Shown here: in pieces, positions 44,361 to 52,934 of the stretch
Position numbering within the stretch: the first letter of the stretch is position 1
How the letters are laid out: each line of letters opens with the position of its first letter
Origin: Stenotrophomonas pavanii
Lineage (GTDB): Bacteria; Pseudomonadota; Gammaproteobacteria; Xanthomonadales; Xanthomonadaceae
Direction of reading: 5' to 3'
Length of the DNA stretch: 64,000 nucleotides
Assembly: GCF_900101175.1 (NCBI RefSeq)
Contig: NZ_FNFQ01000001.1
Span: forward strand, 434,001 to 498,000
Notes under the pieces: generated by a model
What the model was told of the DNA's origin: nothing
Database searches by the model: none
The model's input: the letters and a program-made list of their open reading frames with translations, nothing else
Translations under genes and position numbers: made by a program

Positions 44361-46442
44361 ATGAAAGGGTTTTCCAAACTGGGCTGGGCGGTACTCGCCC
44401 TGCTCGGCGCATTCTGTCTGGGCACCGTGGCCCTGCGCCGCGGCGAGCACATCAACGCACTGTGGATCGTGGTGGCCGCGGTCTCGCTGTACCTGGTCGC
44501 CTACCGCTTCTACAGCCTGTTCATCGCCAACAAGGTGATGCAGCTGGATCCGACCCGGGCCACCCCGGCGGTGATCAACAACGATGGCCTGGACTACGTG
44601 CCGACCAACAAGCACGTCCTGTTCGGCCACCACTTCGCCGCCATTGCCGGTGCTGGCCCGCTGGTCGGCCCGGTGCTGGCCGCGCAGATGGGCTACCTGC
44701 CCGGCCTGCTGTGGCTGGTGGTGGGCGTGGTGCTGGCCGGCGCAGTGCAGGACTTCATGGTGCTGTTCCTGTCCAGCCGTCGTAACGGCCGTTCGCTGGG
44801 CGACCTGGTGCGCGAAGAGATGGGCCAGGTGCCCGGCACCATCGCGCTGTTCGGCGCGTTCCTGATCATGATCATCATCCTGGCGGTGCTGGCGATGGTG
44901 GTGGTCAAGGCGTTGGCCGAAAGCCCGTGGGGCATGTTCACGGTGATCGCGACGATGCCCATCGCGATCCTGATGGGCGTGTACATGCGCTACATCCGCC
45001 CCGGCAGGATCGGCGAGATCTCGGTGGTCGGCCTGATCCTGCTGCTGGCCGCGATCTGGTACGGCGGCAAGGTCGCCGCCGACCCGGTGTGGGGCCCGGC
45101 GTTCACCTTCACCGGCACCCAGATCACCTGGATGCTGATCGGCTACGGCTTCGTCGCTTCGGTGCTGCCGGTGTGGCTGCTGCTGGCCCCGCGTGATTAC
45201 CTGTCGACCTTCCTCAAGATCGGCACCATCATCGCGCTGGCCATCGGCATCCTGGTGGTCATGCCGGAACTGAAGATGCCGGCGCTGACCCAGTTCGCCG
45301 CCAGCGGCGATGGCCCGGTGTGGAAGGGCGGCATGTTCCCGTTCCTGTTCATCACCATCGCCTGCGGCGCGGTATCCGGTTTCCACGCGCTGATTTCCTC
45401 CGGCACCACGCCGAAGCTGCTGGCCAATGAAGCGCACATGCGCTACATCGGCTACGGCGGCATGCTGATGGAATCGTTCGTGGCGGTGATGGCACTGGTG
45501 GCGGCCTCGATCATCGATCCGGGCATCTACTTCGCGATGAACAGCCCGGCGGCGGTGATCGGTGCCGATGCGGCCTCGGCGGCGCACTACATCACCAACA
45601 ACTGGGGCTTCACCATCACGCCCGAGCAATTGACCGCGACCGCGGCGGCGATCGGTGAACCGACCATCCTGCATCGTGCAGGTGGTGCGCCGACCCTGGC
45701 GGTGGGCATCGCGCAGATCCTGCACGAAGCGATACCCAGTGGCAGCGACGCGATGATGGCGTTCTGGTACCACTTCGCGATCCTGTTCGAAGCGCTGTTC
45801 ATCCTGACCGCAGTGGATGCCGGCACCCGTGCGGGCCGCTTCATGCTGCAGGACCTGCTGGGCAACTTCGTGCCGGCCCTGAAGAAGACCGAGTCGTGGA
45901 CCGCCAACATCATCGGTACCGCCGGCTGCGTGGCGCTGTGGGGCTACCTGCTCTACACCGGCGTGGTCGACCCGTTCGGCGGCATCCAGACCCTGTGGCC
46001 GCTGTTCGGCATCTCCAACCAGATGCTGGCCGGCATCGCGCTGATGCTGGGCACGGTGGTGCTGTTCAAGATGAAGCGTGACCGCTATGCCTGGGTCACC
46101 GCGGTACCGGCAGTGTGGCTGCTGATCTGCACCACCTACGCCGGCTTCATCAAGATCTTCGACAGCAACCCGGCGCAGGGCTTCCTCGCGCAGGCACACA
46201 AGTTCCAGGCGGCGCTCGCCAGCGACACCATCACGGCACCGGCCAAGTCGGTGGCGCAGATGAAGCAGATCGTGGTCAACGCCTACGTCAACACCGGCCT
46301 GACCGCGCTGTTCCTGCTGGTGGTGGGTGCGGTGCTGGTGTATTCGATCAAGACCATCCTGGCGGCACGCCGCAATCCGCAGCGCAGCGACCGCGAGACC
46401 CCGTACGTGGCACTGAAGCCGCATGAAATGGTGGACCTGTGA
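44361..46442 (+). CDS. cstA: Carbon starvation protein CstA
   Basis: 693 residues with about 16-18 membrane helices. It has the CstA-family sequence block [20 protein letters not shown] and the second conserved region [20 protein letters not shown]. CstA proteins take up peptides or pyruvate and are induced when carbon runs out. It overlaps the small YbdD gene by one base. The gap upstream holds a possible tandem operator. Confidence 0.93.
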   Translation: MKGFSKLGWAVLALLGAFCLGTVALRRGEHINALWIVVAAVSLYLVAYRFYSLFIANKVMQLDPTRATPAVINNDGLDYVPTNKHVLFGHHFAAIAGAGPLVGPVLAAQMGYLPGLLWLVVGVVLAGAVQDFMVLFLSSRRNGRSLGDLVREEMGQVPGTIALFGAFLIMIIILAVLAMVVVKALAESPWGMFTVIATMPIAILMGVYMRYIRPGRIGEISVVGLILLLAAIWYGGKVAADPVWGPAFTFTGTQITWMLIGYGFVASVLPVWLLLAPRDYLSTFLKIGTIIALAIGILVVMPELKMPALTQFAASGDGPVWKGGMFPFLFITIACGAVSGFHALISSGTTPKLLANEAHMRYIGYGGMLMESFVAVMALVAASIIDPGIYFAMNSPAAVIGADAASAAHYITNNWGFTITPEQLTATAAAIGEPTILHRAGGAPTLAVGIAQILHEAIPSGSDAMMAFWYHFAILFEALFILTAVDAGTRAGRFMLQDLLGNFVPALKKTESWTANIIGTAGCVALWGYLLYTGVVDPFGGIQTLWPLFGISNQMLAGIALMLGTVVLFKMKRDRYAWVTAVPAVWLLICTTYAGFIKIFDSNPAQGFLAQAHKFQAALASDTITAPAKSVAQMKQIVVNAYVNTGLTALFLLVVGAVLVYSIKTILAARRNPQRSDRETPYVALKPHEMVDL

Positions 46443-46666
46443 TGAGCACGCAACTGGTTCCCGTGGGGCAGTACCAGGCGCACCGCCGCATCTGGCGGCG
46501 CCTGGTGCAGACCGCACGGCTGTGCTGTGGCATTCCCGATTACGACAACTACGTCCGGCACATGCTGGAAAAGCACCCGGACCAGGAGCCGATGGACTAC
46601 AAGACGTTCTTCCGCGAGCGTCAGGAAGCGCGCTACGGCGGACGCAACGGTGGCCGCTGCTGTTGA
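46442..46666 (+). CDS. YbdD/YjiX family small protein
   Basis: 74 residues, ATG overlapping the cstA stop (TGATG). It contains the YbdD pattern [14 protein letters not shown] and ends in cysteines (GGRCC). YbdD/YjiX proteins are encoded after CstA/BtsT-type transporters and are needed with them for pyruvate or peptide uptake in enterobacteria. Confidence 0.9.
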   Translation: MSTQLVPVGQYQAHRRIWRRLVQTARLCCGIPDYDNYVRHMLEKHPDQEPMDYKTFFRERQEARYGGRNGGRCC

Positions 46667-46669
46667 GGA

Positions 46670-46860
46670 GTGAGGTGGGTACCGGGCTTGCAGCCCGGCC
46701 CCCACCTTCGACAGATTTCCGGTGACGGCGAGAAGCATCAGGGGTCAGATCCGTTTCCTCCGGGAAACGGATCTGACCCCTTCTTTGTTCATGGGTCTCG
46801 ATGAAGTGCATCCACGCATGGCGTGGATCTACCCCCGGTCGCGGGAAAGCGCAGCCAGGG
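46670..46860. repeat. Half copy of the composite element with hairpin cluster
   Basis: A short stem gaggtgggtaccgggc/gcccggcccccacctt-like is followed by the ttcgacagatttccggtgacgg motif that flanks the large hairpins. Then comes a ggggtcagatcc palindrome (46741-46780) and a REP-like palindrome of the atccacgc type (46808-46833). It lies between convergent genes. It has the central parts of the composite element with a reduced hairpin on the left only. Confidence 0.65.
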
Positions 46861-46869
46861 CCGCCTCAC

Positions 46870-48120
46870 TCAGCCGTTGGCCATCCACTTCAGGATCAGG
46901 CCGGTGACATACGCCAGCCCGGTACCGGTGGCATAGCCCACGGTACCCAGCAGCACGCCCACCGGCGCCAGCGTCGGATGGAACGCCGCTGCGACCACGG
47001 GGGCCGAGGCGGCCGCGCCGATGTTGCCCTGCGAACCGATCGCAAAGAAGAACAGCGGCGCGCGCAGCAGCTTGGCTACGCCCCACAGCACCAGCACGTG
47101 CGTGGCCATCCAGATCGCGCCGAGCAGGAACAGCCACGGCCGATCCAGCAGCGACAGCAGGTTCATCTGCATGCCGATGCAGGCGATCAGGAAGTACAGG
47201 AACACCGTGCCCAGTCGCGAAGCGCCTGCTGCTTCCAGCCGGCGCGCACGGGTGAAGCTCAAGCCCAGGCCCATCGCCGTGGACAGCAGGATCACCCACA
47301 CGAACTGGCTGTCCAGGCTGAACTGGCTGGCCCAGCTGACGTTGGCCTTGAACCAGCCCGACAGCGGTGCGGCGATGGCGTGGGCCAGGCCGACGCCCCC
47401 CAGTGCCACGCCGACGATCACCATCAGGTCGGTCATGCTGGGAATGCGCGCGTTCTGTGCCTCGTAGGCGCTGATCCGTGCCTTCATCTCGTCGATGGCG
47501 CGGGTATCGGCCCCGTTGCGGGTGTCGATCTGCTGCGCGCGGTTGGCCAGGAACAGCAGGATCGCCATCCACAGGCTGGCACAGGCCACGTCGACCACGG
47601 CGAACTGGCCGAAGGTAGTGGCGTCGGTGCCGAACACCTCGCGCATGGCCACCATGTTGGCGCCCCCCCCGATCCAGCTGCCGGCCAGCGCGGCCATGCC
47701 GGCCCAGGTATCACCGGCCACGGTTTCCGGGTGGATCAGCTTCATCAGCTGGAACGAGACGATCGCACCGAGCATGATGCCGGCCGTACCGGCGCAGAAC
47801 ACGATCAGCAGTTTCGGGCCGAGCTTGGCGATGCCTTTCAGGTCGATCGACAGCGTCAGCAGGACCAGCGCGGCCGGCAGCAGCACGTCACGCGCGACCG
47901 GGTTGTACAGCGAGGTGTTGTGGCCATCGATGACACCGGCGGTGTTGTAGATGGCGGGGATGAAGTAGCACAGCAGCAGGGCCGGCACCCAGGCGAAGAT
48001 CTTCTTCAGCAGCGGCGTCGGACCACTGGCGGCCCAGAAGATCAGGGCCAGGGTGGCGGCAATCAGGCCCAGTCCAACGATGTCGTTGCTGATCAGGGCA
48101 GGAGCGGGTTCGGTCGGCAT
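46870..48120 (-). CDS. DUF819 family membrane protein
   Basis: 416 residues from the ATG at 48120, preceded by agaggatcgc. About 10-11 hydrophobic helices, with GSWIGGGANMVAMRE and FAIGSQGNIGAAASAPVVAAAF as the most conserved blocks. DUF819 (YjcL-like) proteins look like inner-membrane secondary transporters; substrates are unknown. It is convergent with the cstA unit. Confidence 0.82.
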   Translation of the reverse strand: MPTEPAPALISNDIVGLGLIAATLALIFWAASGPTPLLKKIFAWVPALLLCYFIPAIYNTAGVIDGHNTSLYNPVARDVLLPAALVLLTLSIDLKGIAKLGPKLLIVFCAGTAGIMLGAIVSFQLMKLIHPETVAGDTWAGMAALAGSWIGGGANMVAMREVFGTDATTFGQFAVVDVACASLWMAILLFLANRAQQIDTRNGADTRAIDEMKARISAYEAQNARIPSMTDLMVIVGVALGGVGLAHAIAAPLSGWFKANVSWASQFSLDSQFVWVILLSTAMGLGLSFTRARRLEAAGASRLGTVFLYFLIACIGMQMNLLSLLDRPWLFLLGAIWMATHVLVLWGVAKLLRAPLFFFAIGSQGNIGAAASAPVVAAAFHPTLAPVGVLLGTVGYATGTGLAYVTGLILKWMANG

Positions 48121-48147
48121 GCGATCCTCTGTCGATCGAAAGAGCGG

Positions 48148-48175
48148 AAAAAAAAAGCGCCGCATAAAGCGGCGC
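48148..48175 (-). terminator. Rho-independent terminator after the two-component operon
   Basis: On the minus strand, gcgccgc/gcggcgc around a short AT loop, followed by nine T residues. It ends the leftward regulator-kinase transcript. Confidence 0.85.
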
Positions 48176-48233
48176 AGGTTGAGATTAACATTGTCTTCAC
48201 GCCGGGTCATGCGGCAGTGCGCAGCGGGCGGGA

Positions 48234-49523
48234 TCAGGCGGGGCGCGAAGCGCCGAAGTCCAGGGTGACGCGCGTCCCGCGCGGTTCGCAGGGGTGCAGC
48301 TGCAGGGTCCAGCCCAGGTGTTCGCACAAGCGCGCAATCAGGTCCAGCCCGATACCGCCGCCACGATCGGCGCGTCCGCCACGGGCCATGCGCGCGTGGA
48401 TGGCAGCGATTTCCTCCGGGCTCATGCCATGGCCCGGGTCCTGCAGGGTCAGCACCGCCGACGGACTCAGCTGCAGTTCGATATGGCCGCGACCGCTGTT
48501 CTCGATGGCATTGCGCAGCAGGTTGCCGATCGCCGCCTGCACCACCGCCATCGGCGCGACGATATCCACCGGCGCGGCCTGGATGCCGATGCTCAGGTCC
48601 TTGTCGCCGAGCAGGTGGCGATGGTCGTCGACGATTTCCGGCAGCAGCTGGTCCAGCGCGATACGCTCGGCACGCGCGGCCAGGCGCGCCGGGTCACGTG
48701 CCAGCACCAGCAGCAGCTCGATCAGCTGCTCCACGCTCTGCGCGGTGCGCAGCACCCGCTGCATCTGCTGGCGGGCGCGCTCGGGCAGGCCCGGTTGCTC
48801 CAGTGCCAGTTCGGCGGCACCGGTCATCACCGCGATCGGCGTGCGCAGTTCGTGGCTGGCGGTGCTGATGAAGACCCGCTCGCGCTCGACGAACTGCTCG
48901 TTGCGGTCAAGGTAATCGTTCAACGCATCGGCGATGGTGTGCAGCTCGGAACTGCCGCGCGGGTCGACCTCGATACGCTGGCCCTGCACCCCTGGGCGCA
49001 GGGCGCCGATGTGCTGGGCCAGCAGGCTCAGCGGGCGCACCATGCGCTCCATGCCGAACGACGCCATCAACACGGTGACGAAGATCATGATCACCCCGGC
49101 CAGCATCACCCAGCGCGTGGCGAACTGCTCCAGGTCGTGGAAGTCGGAGATGTCCAGCGCCAGCGCCACCCGCCCCATCGAGCCGGTGTCGCGCACCATC
49201 ACTGCGGTCTGCCGGTCCTTGATCGGCACGCCGTCGTGCAGCCCCGGGTGCAGCGTGCGCACGCTCTCGGGCATGTTGCCCTCGTCGAAGCGGAACAGGC
49301 TGAGCGTGTCCGAGTCCTGCCAGCGGTAATGGGGCTCGTGCTCGGTGTGGTCGACAATGCTGTCCAGTTCGGAATTGAGCAGTGCGCGCCAGGCCGCATG
49401 CTCGGCGTGCTCGTGCACGTAGTTGCCAACGCTGAACACGGCGATCGACAGCAGGGCCAGATAGCCCAGCAACCACCACACCACGCGCCGGTACAGCGGG
49501 CCCGGCTTACGCGCCTTCATCAT
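48234..49523 (-). CDS. Sensor histidine kinase
   Basis: 429 residues. Membrane segments at about 13-33 and 138-158 enclose a sensor domain of roughly 100 residues that is rich in Asp, Glu and His (HEHAEHAAWR, DHTEHEPHYRWQD). HAMP-like linker, then the phosphoacceptor His224 in STASHELRTPI, the N box LLRNAIENS, the G1 DPGHGMS and GGGIGLDLI. The start overlaps the response regulator gene by 17 bases. An acidic periplasmic sensor fits detection of cations or cationic peptides, which agrees with the lipid A genes opposite, but this is inferred. Confidence 0.88.
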   Translation of the reverse strand: MMKARKPGPLYRRVVWWLLGYLALLSIAVFSVGNYVHEHAEHAAWRALLNSELDSIVDHTEHEPHYRWQDSDTLSLFRFDEGNMPESVRTLHPGLHDGVPIKDRQTAVMVRDTGSMGRVALALDISDFHDLEQFATRWVMLAGVIMIFVTVLMASFGMERMVRPLSLLAQHIGALRPGVQGQRIEVDPRGSSELHTIADALNDYLDRNEQFVERERVFISTASHELRTPIAVMTGAAELALEQPGLPERARQQMQRVLRTAQSVEQLIELLLVLARDPARLAARAERIALDQLLPEIVDDHRHLLGDKDLSIGIQAAPVDIVAPMAVVQAAIGNLLRNAIENSGRGHIELQLSPSAVLTLQDPGHGMSPEEIAAIHARMARGGRADRGGGIGLDLIARLCEHLGWTLQLHPCEPRGTRVTLDFGASRPA

Positions 49524-50220
49524 CGTCCTTGCCTGCATCACTGGCGGCGGTCACCGCCAGGCGATAACCGACCCGCGGCAGGGTGTGGATCAGCTTGTCG
49601 GCGAACGGGCCGTCGACGCTGCGCCGCAGCTCGTAGACATGTGAGCGCAGCAGATCGCCATCGGGTGGCTCGTCGCCCCACAGGGCGAACTCCAGCTGCT
49701 GGCGGGTCACCGCGCCCGGGCTGGCCCGCATCAGCACCTCCAGCAGCTTGCGGCAGGCCGGGTACAGATGCAGCACCTGGCCGCCACGCTGGGCCTCCAG
49801 GGTCGCCAGGTCCAGCACCAGGTCGCCGACCTGCAGGCGCTTGCGCGGATTGCGGCCCTGCGCACGCGTCAGCAGTGCCTCCAGCCGCACCTCCAGTTCG
49901 GGGAGGGCGAATGGCTTGGTGAGGTAATCGTCGGCCCCCGCGCGGAAGCCGGTGATCTTGTCCGGCAGCTCGTCGCGCGCGGTCAGCATGATCACCGGCA
50001 CCTCTGAAGCATGCTCGGCGCGCAGGCGGCGCAGCACCTCCGGCCCCTCCATGCGCGGCAGCATCCAGTCCAGGATCACCGCGTCGTAGGGGTGGCTGCC
50101 GGCCAGGTGCAGGCCGGTGATGCCGTCCGGGGCCACGTCGAGCACGTGCCCGCGCGACTCGAAGTAGTCGAACAGGTTGGCCACCAGCTGGCGGTTGTCC
50201 TCGATCACCAACAGACGCAT
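49507..50220 (-). CDS. OmpR-family response regulator
   Basis: 237 residues from the ATG at 50220. Receiver with E7-D8, phosphoacceptor Asp51 (VILDWMLP), Thr80 and Lys102 (YLTKPFALPELE). The C-terminal winged helix (RQQLEFALWGDEPPDGDLLRSHVYELR) is OmpR/PhoB-type. It is divergent from the glycosyltransferase-PAP2-eptA genes and likely controls them. Confidence 0.92.
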   Translation of the reverse strand: MRLLVIEDNRQLVANLFDYFESRGHVLDVAPDGITGLHLAGSHPYDAVILDWMLPRMEGPEVLRRLRAEHASEVPVIMLTARDELPDKITGFRAGADDYLTKPFALPELEVRLEALLTRAQGRNPRKRLQVGDLVLDLATLEAQRGGQVLHLYPACRKLLEVLMRASPGAVTRQQLEFALWGDEPPDGDLLRSHVYELRRSVDGPFADKLIHTLPRVGYRLAVTAASDAGKDDDEGA

Positions 50221-50351
50221 GCACGAAAGATCCACGGAAGTTCGTACCATGGTAGCGCTGACCATGTCGGAATGCGGTCGCCGTGCGCCCGCTCCGACGC
50301 CTTTCCTACCCCTGCCACGTCAGAGTGGCCGTTTTGCTCCCGGAGCCTGCC

Positions 50352-52055
50352 GTGCCCGTAGCCCTGCCCCGCCATTGGCGCCTGCCCCTGTTGTGGCTGC
50401 TGATCATCGCTGCGTTGGCCGCCGGCATCGGCCTGCGCCAGCCGCAGCCGCCGGACGAGCCGCGCTTCGTGCTGGCGGCCCGCACCATGGTCGAAAGCGG
50501 GGAATGGCTGCTGCCGCACCGGGGCGTGGAGCTGTACGCGGAGAAGCCGCCGGTCTTCATGTGGCTGCAGGCGGCCGCCTACGAACTGGTCGGCAGCTGG
50601 CAGTGGTCGTTCCTGCTGCCGTCGCTGCTGGGCGCCCTGCTCAGCCTGTGGCTGGTTTCGGACCTGGCACGGCGGCTGTGGTCACCCCGGCATTCCCTGT
50701 ATGCCTTGGCGGCGCTGTTCTGCACCCTGCAGTTTGGCCTGATGGCCAAGCGCGCGCAGATCGACATGGTGCTGGTGGGCATGACCACGGTGGCCCTGTG
50801 GGGCCTGATGCGCCACCTGTGCGAGCGCCGCAACCTGCCCGCACTGTGGCTGGCCGGCTTCGCGGCGGGCCTGGGCACGGTGACCAAGGGTGTGGGTTTC
50901 CTGCCGCTGCTGATGGTGCTGCCGTGGTTCGGCTGGTGGCTGTACCAGCGTCGCCGCGGCCACCGGGTGGACGGTCCGCACCCGGCAACGCTGCTGTGGC
51001 TGATCCCGGCCTTCCTGCTCGGCGTGGCGGTATGGCTCGCCCCGCTGGGCTGGGCCCTGTTGCATGAGCCCAGTGCGGCCCTGCAGTCGTATGCCCACGA
51101 ACTGTTGTTCAAGCAGACCGGAACGCGCTATGCCAACGCCTGGCACCACCGCCAACCGGCCTGGTATTACCTGCAGGTGATCCTCACGCTGTGGCTGCCG
51201 GGCAGCCTGCTGCTGCCGATGCTGTTCAAGCCTTGGTGGCGCCGCATCCGCCGTGGCGACCGTCGCCAGTGGCTGCTGCTGGGCTGGGCCGTTCTGGTGC
51301 TGGTGTTCTTCAGCGCCAGCCCGGGCAAGCGCGAGGTCTATGTACTGCCGATGCTGCCGGCAATGGCGCTGGCGGTGGCCCCGTTGTTGCCAGGGCTGCT
51401 GCGCCGGTTGTGCGTGCGGCGCTACCTGTTCGGCTACAGCGTCGTGCTGATGCTGGCCACCGGCGTGCTCGGCGTGCTTCTGCTGACCGAACACCCCTGG
51501 GCCCTTGCGCAGCTTGAGCGCCGGGCAATGCCGGATACGCTGCTGCCGGTGCTCGGCGATGGCCTGCTGACTTTCGCCATCGCCCTGGCCACGCTGATCG
51601 TGTGGCTGCGGGTGCGCCGTGCGGCAACCCTGGTGCTGTTGGCCCACGGCATGCTGTGGATGCTCTACGGCCTGGTGCTGATCCCGGCGCTGGACCCGTA
51701 CGCGTCGGCGTCCGCGGTGATGCGCCGGGTGGGCGCGAGGATCGGCCCCGATGCAGAGCTGGCGCTGGTCGCCTGGCGTGAACAGAACCTGCTGCAGGCC
51801 GACCGCCCGGTGCGCGAGTTCGGCTTCAAGCGGCCCTGGGCCGAGCAGTGGCACGATGCCGGCCCCTGGCTGGCCGAGGCGCCGGACACGCGCTGGTTGC
51901 TGGTGCTGGACGAGGCAATGAGTCCCTGCGTGGACCCGGCCAAGGTGATCGATATCGGCATCGCCAACAGGAATCGTTGGCAACTGCTTCCCGGCTCCGC
52001 ATGGAACCCGGAATGCCACGCCGAGCGGACAGGATCGACCGCAGACGAAGACTGA
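50352..52055 (+). CDS. ArnT-like membrane glycosyltransferase
   Basis: 567 residues from a GTG at 50352 with a GGAG six bases upstream; an in-frame ATG at 50283 is an alternative. About 11 membrane helices. The first periplasmic loop holds the catalytic DEPRFVLAARTMVESGEWLLPH pattern typical of the lipid-linked sugar transferases GT39/GT83 (PMT, ArnT). ArnT adds aminoarabinose to lipid A. No arnBCAD genes are in the window, so the sugar donor is unknown. First gene of a unit with PAP2 and eptA. Confidence 0.85.
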   Translation: MPVALPRHWRLPLLWLLIIAALAAGIGLRQPQPPDEPRFVLAARTMVESGEWLLPHRGVELYAEKPPVFMWLQAAAYELVGSWQWSFLLPSLLGALLSLWLVSDLARRLWSPRHSLYALAALFCTLQFGLMAKRAQIDMVLVGMTTVALWGLMRHLCERRNLPALWLAGFAAGLGTVTKGVGFLPLLMVLPWFGWWLYQRRRGHRVDGPHPATLLWLIPAFLLGVAVWLAPLGWALLHEPSAALQSYAHELLFKQTGTRYANAWHHRQPAWYYLQVILTLWLPGSLLLPMLFKPWWRRIRRGDRRQWLLLGWAVLVLVFFSASPGKREVYVLPMLPAMALAVAPLLPGLLRRLCVRRYLFGYSVVLMLATGVLGVLLLTEHPWALAQLERRAMPDTLLPVLGDGLLTFAIALATLIVWLRVRRAATLVLLAHGMLWMLYGLVLIPALDPYASASAVMRRVGARIGPDAELALVAWREQNLLQADRPVREFGFKRPWAEQWHDAGPWLAEAPDTRWLLVLDEAMSPCVDPAKVIDIGIANRNRWQLLPGSAWNPECHAERTGSTADED

Positions 52056-52166
52056 ACGTTGACATGCACCGGGGAATCATTAACCCGGCGCGAACGAGCG
52101 TCCGACCCTTCTCCGACATCAAGGTGACGAGCATGACTGCGGATTCCCGAACCGCCTTCCCTCAGC

Positions 52167-52934
52167 ATGCCCGTTCGTCCCATTGATGCGGTTGCGCCGC
52201 CTGCGACATCGCCACTGGCGTCAAGATTCGCCGTAACTCACTTCTGGCTGCCTGTCGCGATCGGTCTGCCCCTGTTTACGCTGCTGATGGGTTTCGGCGG
52301 GGATCAATGGGTGGCCGATCACCTGTTCCGCCTTGAAGGTGGCCACTGGGCGTTGCAGGACGCCTGGGTCACCCGCACGGTGGTGCACAAGGCCGGCAAA
52401 TGGCTGAGCACGTCGGCGGCGCTGGTCGCGATCCTGTTGTGCGTGCACCACTGGCGCAAGGGAGGCGATCGCACCCTGCGATGGGCGCTGCTTTATGTCG
52501 TAATTGCCATGGCGCTGGGGACGGGCGTGATCTCCCTGCTGAAGGCCCTGGTGCCGATGGAATGTCCCTGGGACCTGCTGCGCTACGGTGGCCATCAGCC
52601 CTATATCGGCCTTTTCACGCAGCGCCCGGCCGGGATGGCCGCCCAGGCGTGCTTCCCTGCCGGCCACGCCAGCGCGGGCTATGCGTGGCTGTGCCTGTAC
52701 TATTTCGCCCTGCTGTGGCGCCCGTCGTGGCGCTGGGCTGGGTTGTGGATCGGCCTCGGCACCGGCCTGGTGTTCGGCATCAGCCAGCAGCTCCGGGGGG
52801 CGCATTTCCTTTCGCATGACGTTGCCACTGCATTGATTTGTTGGCTGCTTTCGCTGGGCCTGTACCTGATCGTCAAAGGCATCCTGATCCGCCATCCGCT
52901 GGACCGTCCCAACCGCCAGGAGGCAAACGCATGA
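52167..52934 (+). CDS. PAP2 family phosphatase, candidate lipid A or undecaprenyl phosphatase
   Basis: 255 residues with six membrane segments. PAP2 motifs are variant: KALVPMECPWDL (Cys where KX6RP has Arg), PAGHASAGYA for PSGH and RGAHFLSHD for the last His-Asp motif. This variant set is common in PAP2 proteins encoded next to EptA-type transferases. It may remove a phosphate from lipid A or recycle a lipid carrier. It overlaps eptA by four bases. Confidence 0.85.
   Translation: MPVRPIDAVAPPATSPLASRFAVTHFWLPVAIGLPLFTLLMGFGGDQWVADHLFRLEGGHWALQDAWVTRTVVHKAGKWLSTSAALVAILLCVHHWRKGGDRTLRWALLYVVIAMALGTGVISLLKALVPMECPWDLLRYGGHQPYIGLFTQRPAGMAAQACFPAGHASAGYAWLCLYYFALLWRPSWRWAGLWIGLGTGLVFGISQQLRGAHFLSHDVATALICWLLSLGLYLIVKGILIRHPLDRPNRQEANA

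Noticed and set aside
44250..46811. A long minus-strand frame opposite cstA
   Set aside because: His/Gln/Arg-rich antisense of a membrane protein gene, with no motifs.
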